Source: Desulfamplus sp.
GTDB lineage: Bacteria; Desulfobacterota; Desulfobacteria; Desulfobacterales; Desulfobacteraceae
Reading direction: 5' to 3'
Assembly (NCBI GenBank): GCA_015231395.1
Contig: JADGBP010000137.1
Location: 1-6,496 of the forward strand
Length of the DNA stretch: 6,496 nucleotides
Shown here: positions 5,605 through 6,496 of the stretch, in pieces
Position numbering within the stretch: position 1 is the stretch's first letter
Layout: each line of letters opens with the position of its first letter
Notes under the pieces: generated by a model
Databases searched by the model: none
Seen by the model: the letters and a program-made list of their open reading frames with translations, nothing else
What the model was told of the DNA's origin: nothing
Made by a program: the position numbers and the translations under genes

Positions 5605-5628
5605 GTTTTGATGTTTTGATGTTTTGAT
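5605..5628. repeat. Octamer tandem repeat, GTTTTGAT three times
   Basis: Three perfect head-to-tail copies of GTTTTGAT fill 5605-5628, between the chemoreceptor stop codon (5656) and the phosphatase operator array (which begins at 5572). It is outside any gene and has no second site in the window. Such short tandem repeats change copy number by slippage. Its position 33 bp upstream of the operator means copy number would change only the distance to anything bound farther upstream. Confidence 0.85.
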
Positions 5629-5655
5629 TTTTGGGTATCTTGATGGAAAATTCTG

Positions 5656-6496
5656 TCAATTTACGATGAACTTTTCGACAATATTCTTTAACTGAACAGA
5701 CATATCTTTTAATTCAAGCAGATTTTTGTCTAACTTGTTACTGCTTACTGATATATTTTCTGATGCTTTATTAACAAGTGCAATTTCTTGCGATATTTGC
5801 ATTGCAACCTGCGAACTTTGGGCAACATTTCCATTAGCTTCAACTACAGTCATAGAAAGATTTTCAATATTAGATGAGATTTCACGGGTAGCAGATGTCT
5901 GCTCCTGCAAAGCAATAGAGATAGATGAGATAATTTCTTGAGTTTGGTGAAGTATTTTAGTTACTTCTTTAATTGAAAGATCGGCATTTAACGATGTTTT
6001 GTGAACGTTTGCAATCTGTTTGTTAATTTCAAGTGTTGCACCTGCTGTCTGTTTAGCAAGCTCTTTGATCTCGTTTGCAACCACGACAAAACCTTTTCCA
6101 GCAGCCCCGGCTCTTGATGCTTCAATAGTAGCGTTGAGTGCTAATAGGTTTGTCATCTCTGATATTTCTTTAATTGTTCCCGATGTCTTCTCAATTGCAT
6201 CGGCTGTTTTAGAAAAATCGTCCATCAACTTGCTTGCTTCTAATGTTCTATCTAATGCCTTTATTGAAATATCCTCTGCTCTCTTTGTATTTTTTGAGAT
6301 TTCGCTGATTGTGGTGTGCATCTCCTCTGATGCTGCTGCTACAATATCAGCATTGTTTGAAGATTGGTTCATTGATGCTGCGACATAAGCCATGTTGCTG
6401 CTCATCTGTTCAGAAGCAGAAGCAACTGTTGCTGACTTTTCCGAAGTCTCTACTGCAATGTTTAGAAGGTCAGAAGTAACTGACTGCAACGATAAT
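5656..6496 (-). CDS. Methyl-accepting chemotaxis protein, C-terminal signalling domain (5' end off the window)
   Basis: The frame is open to the right edge; the TTG at 6489-6487 is an internal leucine codon, not a start. The 279 visible residues are the cytoplasmic four-helix-bundle half of a chemoreceptor, which controls the CheA kinase through CheW. The hairpin tip is clear: [34 protein letters not shown], encoded at about 6159-6060. Candidate methylation sites fit the family pattern on both sides: ASASEQMSS and [10 protein letters not shown] before the tip, and [12 protein letters not shown] after it. The sequence is Ala/Ser/Glu-rich heptads throughout. No membrane segment or sensor domain is visible, so the signal detected cannot be told. 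The C-terminus (VEKFIVN) lacks an NWETF-type tail for tethering CheR/CheB. No intrinsic terminator is evident after the stop. It shares strand with the phosphatase gene but lies 228 bp upstream with a separate promoter between, so a functional link to phosphate is unproven. Confidence 0.93.
   Translation of the reverse strand, partial: LSLQSVTSDLLNIAVETSEKSATVASASEQMSSNMAYVAASMNQSSNNADIVAAASEEMHTTISEISKNTKRAEDISIKALDRTLEASKLMDDFSKTADAIEKTSGTIKEISEMTNLLALNATIEASRAGAAGKGFVVVANEIKELAKQTAGATLEINKQIANVHKTSLNADLSIKEVTKILHQTQEIISSISIALQEQTSATREISSNIENLSMTVVEANGNVAQSSQVAMQISQEIALVNKASENISVSSNKLDKNLLELKDMSVQLKNIVEKFIVN

Noticed and set aside
5726..5941. Open plus-strand frame of 71 codons
   Set aside because: It is also antisense to the well-conserved chemoreceptor coding sequence, with no independent signal for expression.
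6020..6388. Open plus-strand frame of 122 codons
   Set aside because: It lies wholly antisense to the chemoreceptor signalling domain. The Ala/Ser/Glu-rich heptads there produce stop-free antisense frames. The translated product matches no family I recognise and there is no convincing start context.

Overview
The window is AT-rich bacterial DNA of proteobacterial type, most likely from a low-GC alphaproteobacterium. Three things suggest this: the long-form PstC with an N-terminal extension, a DksA-family protein whose finger positions read Cys-Thr-Ser-Ala (the pattern I know from alphaproteobacterial DksA) instead of four cysteines, and the style of the chemoreceptor and hybrid kinase. The assignment is an inference from protein style; there is no rRNA or other marker here.

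Layout, left to right. Bases 1-884 (minus strand) hold the 5' part of pstC, a phosphate ABC-transporter permease cut by the window edge. A 360-bp divergent intergenic region follows (885-1244), then a DksA-like regulator on the plus strand (1245-1703), a 178-bp gap with two inverted repeats, and a soluble CBS-HisKA-HATPase-REC hybrid histidine kinase (1882-3663, plus). A shared hairpin separates this from the convergent alkaline phosphatase gene (3772-5427, minus). A 228-bp gap follows, then the C-terminal part of a methyl-accepting chemotaxis protein (5656-6496, minus), cut by the right edge.

The unifying theme is phosphate acquisition. The main observation is a shared promoter architecture upstream of three genes: pstC, the DksA-like gene and the alkaline phosphatase. 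Each has 3-4 copies of a 7-bp element (ATYCTAA in gene orientation) at an exact 11-bp period. In each, the last copy ends exactly 11 bp before a good -10 hexamer (TATAAT, AATAAT, TATTAT). This is the geometry of PhoB-type activator sites (Pho boxes), but the element differs from the enterobacterial CTGTCAT. I read it as a lineage-specific Pho box that links transporter, phosphatase and, unexpectedly, a DksA-family RNA-polymerase-binding protein into one phosphate-starvation response. No such array was found upstream of the hybrid kinase, and the chemoreceptor promoter lies outside the window. Those two genes may therefore be neighbours without shared control.

No tRNA, rRNA, CRISPR, insertion sequence or attachment site was seen.
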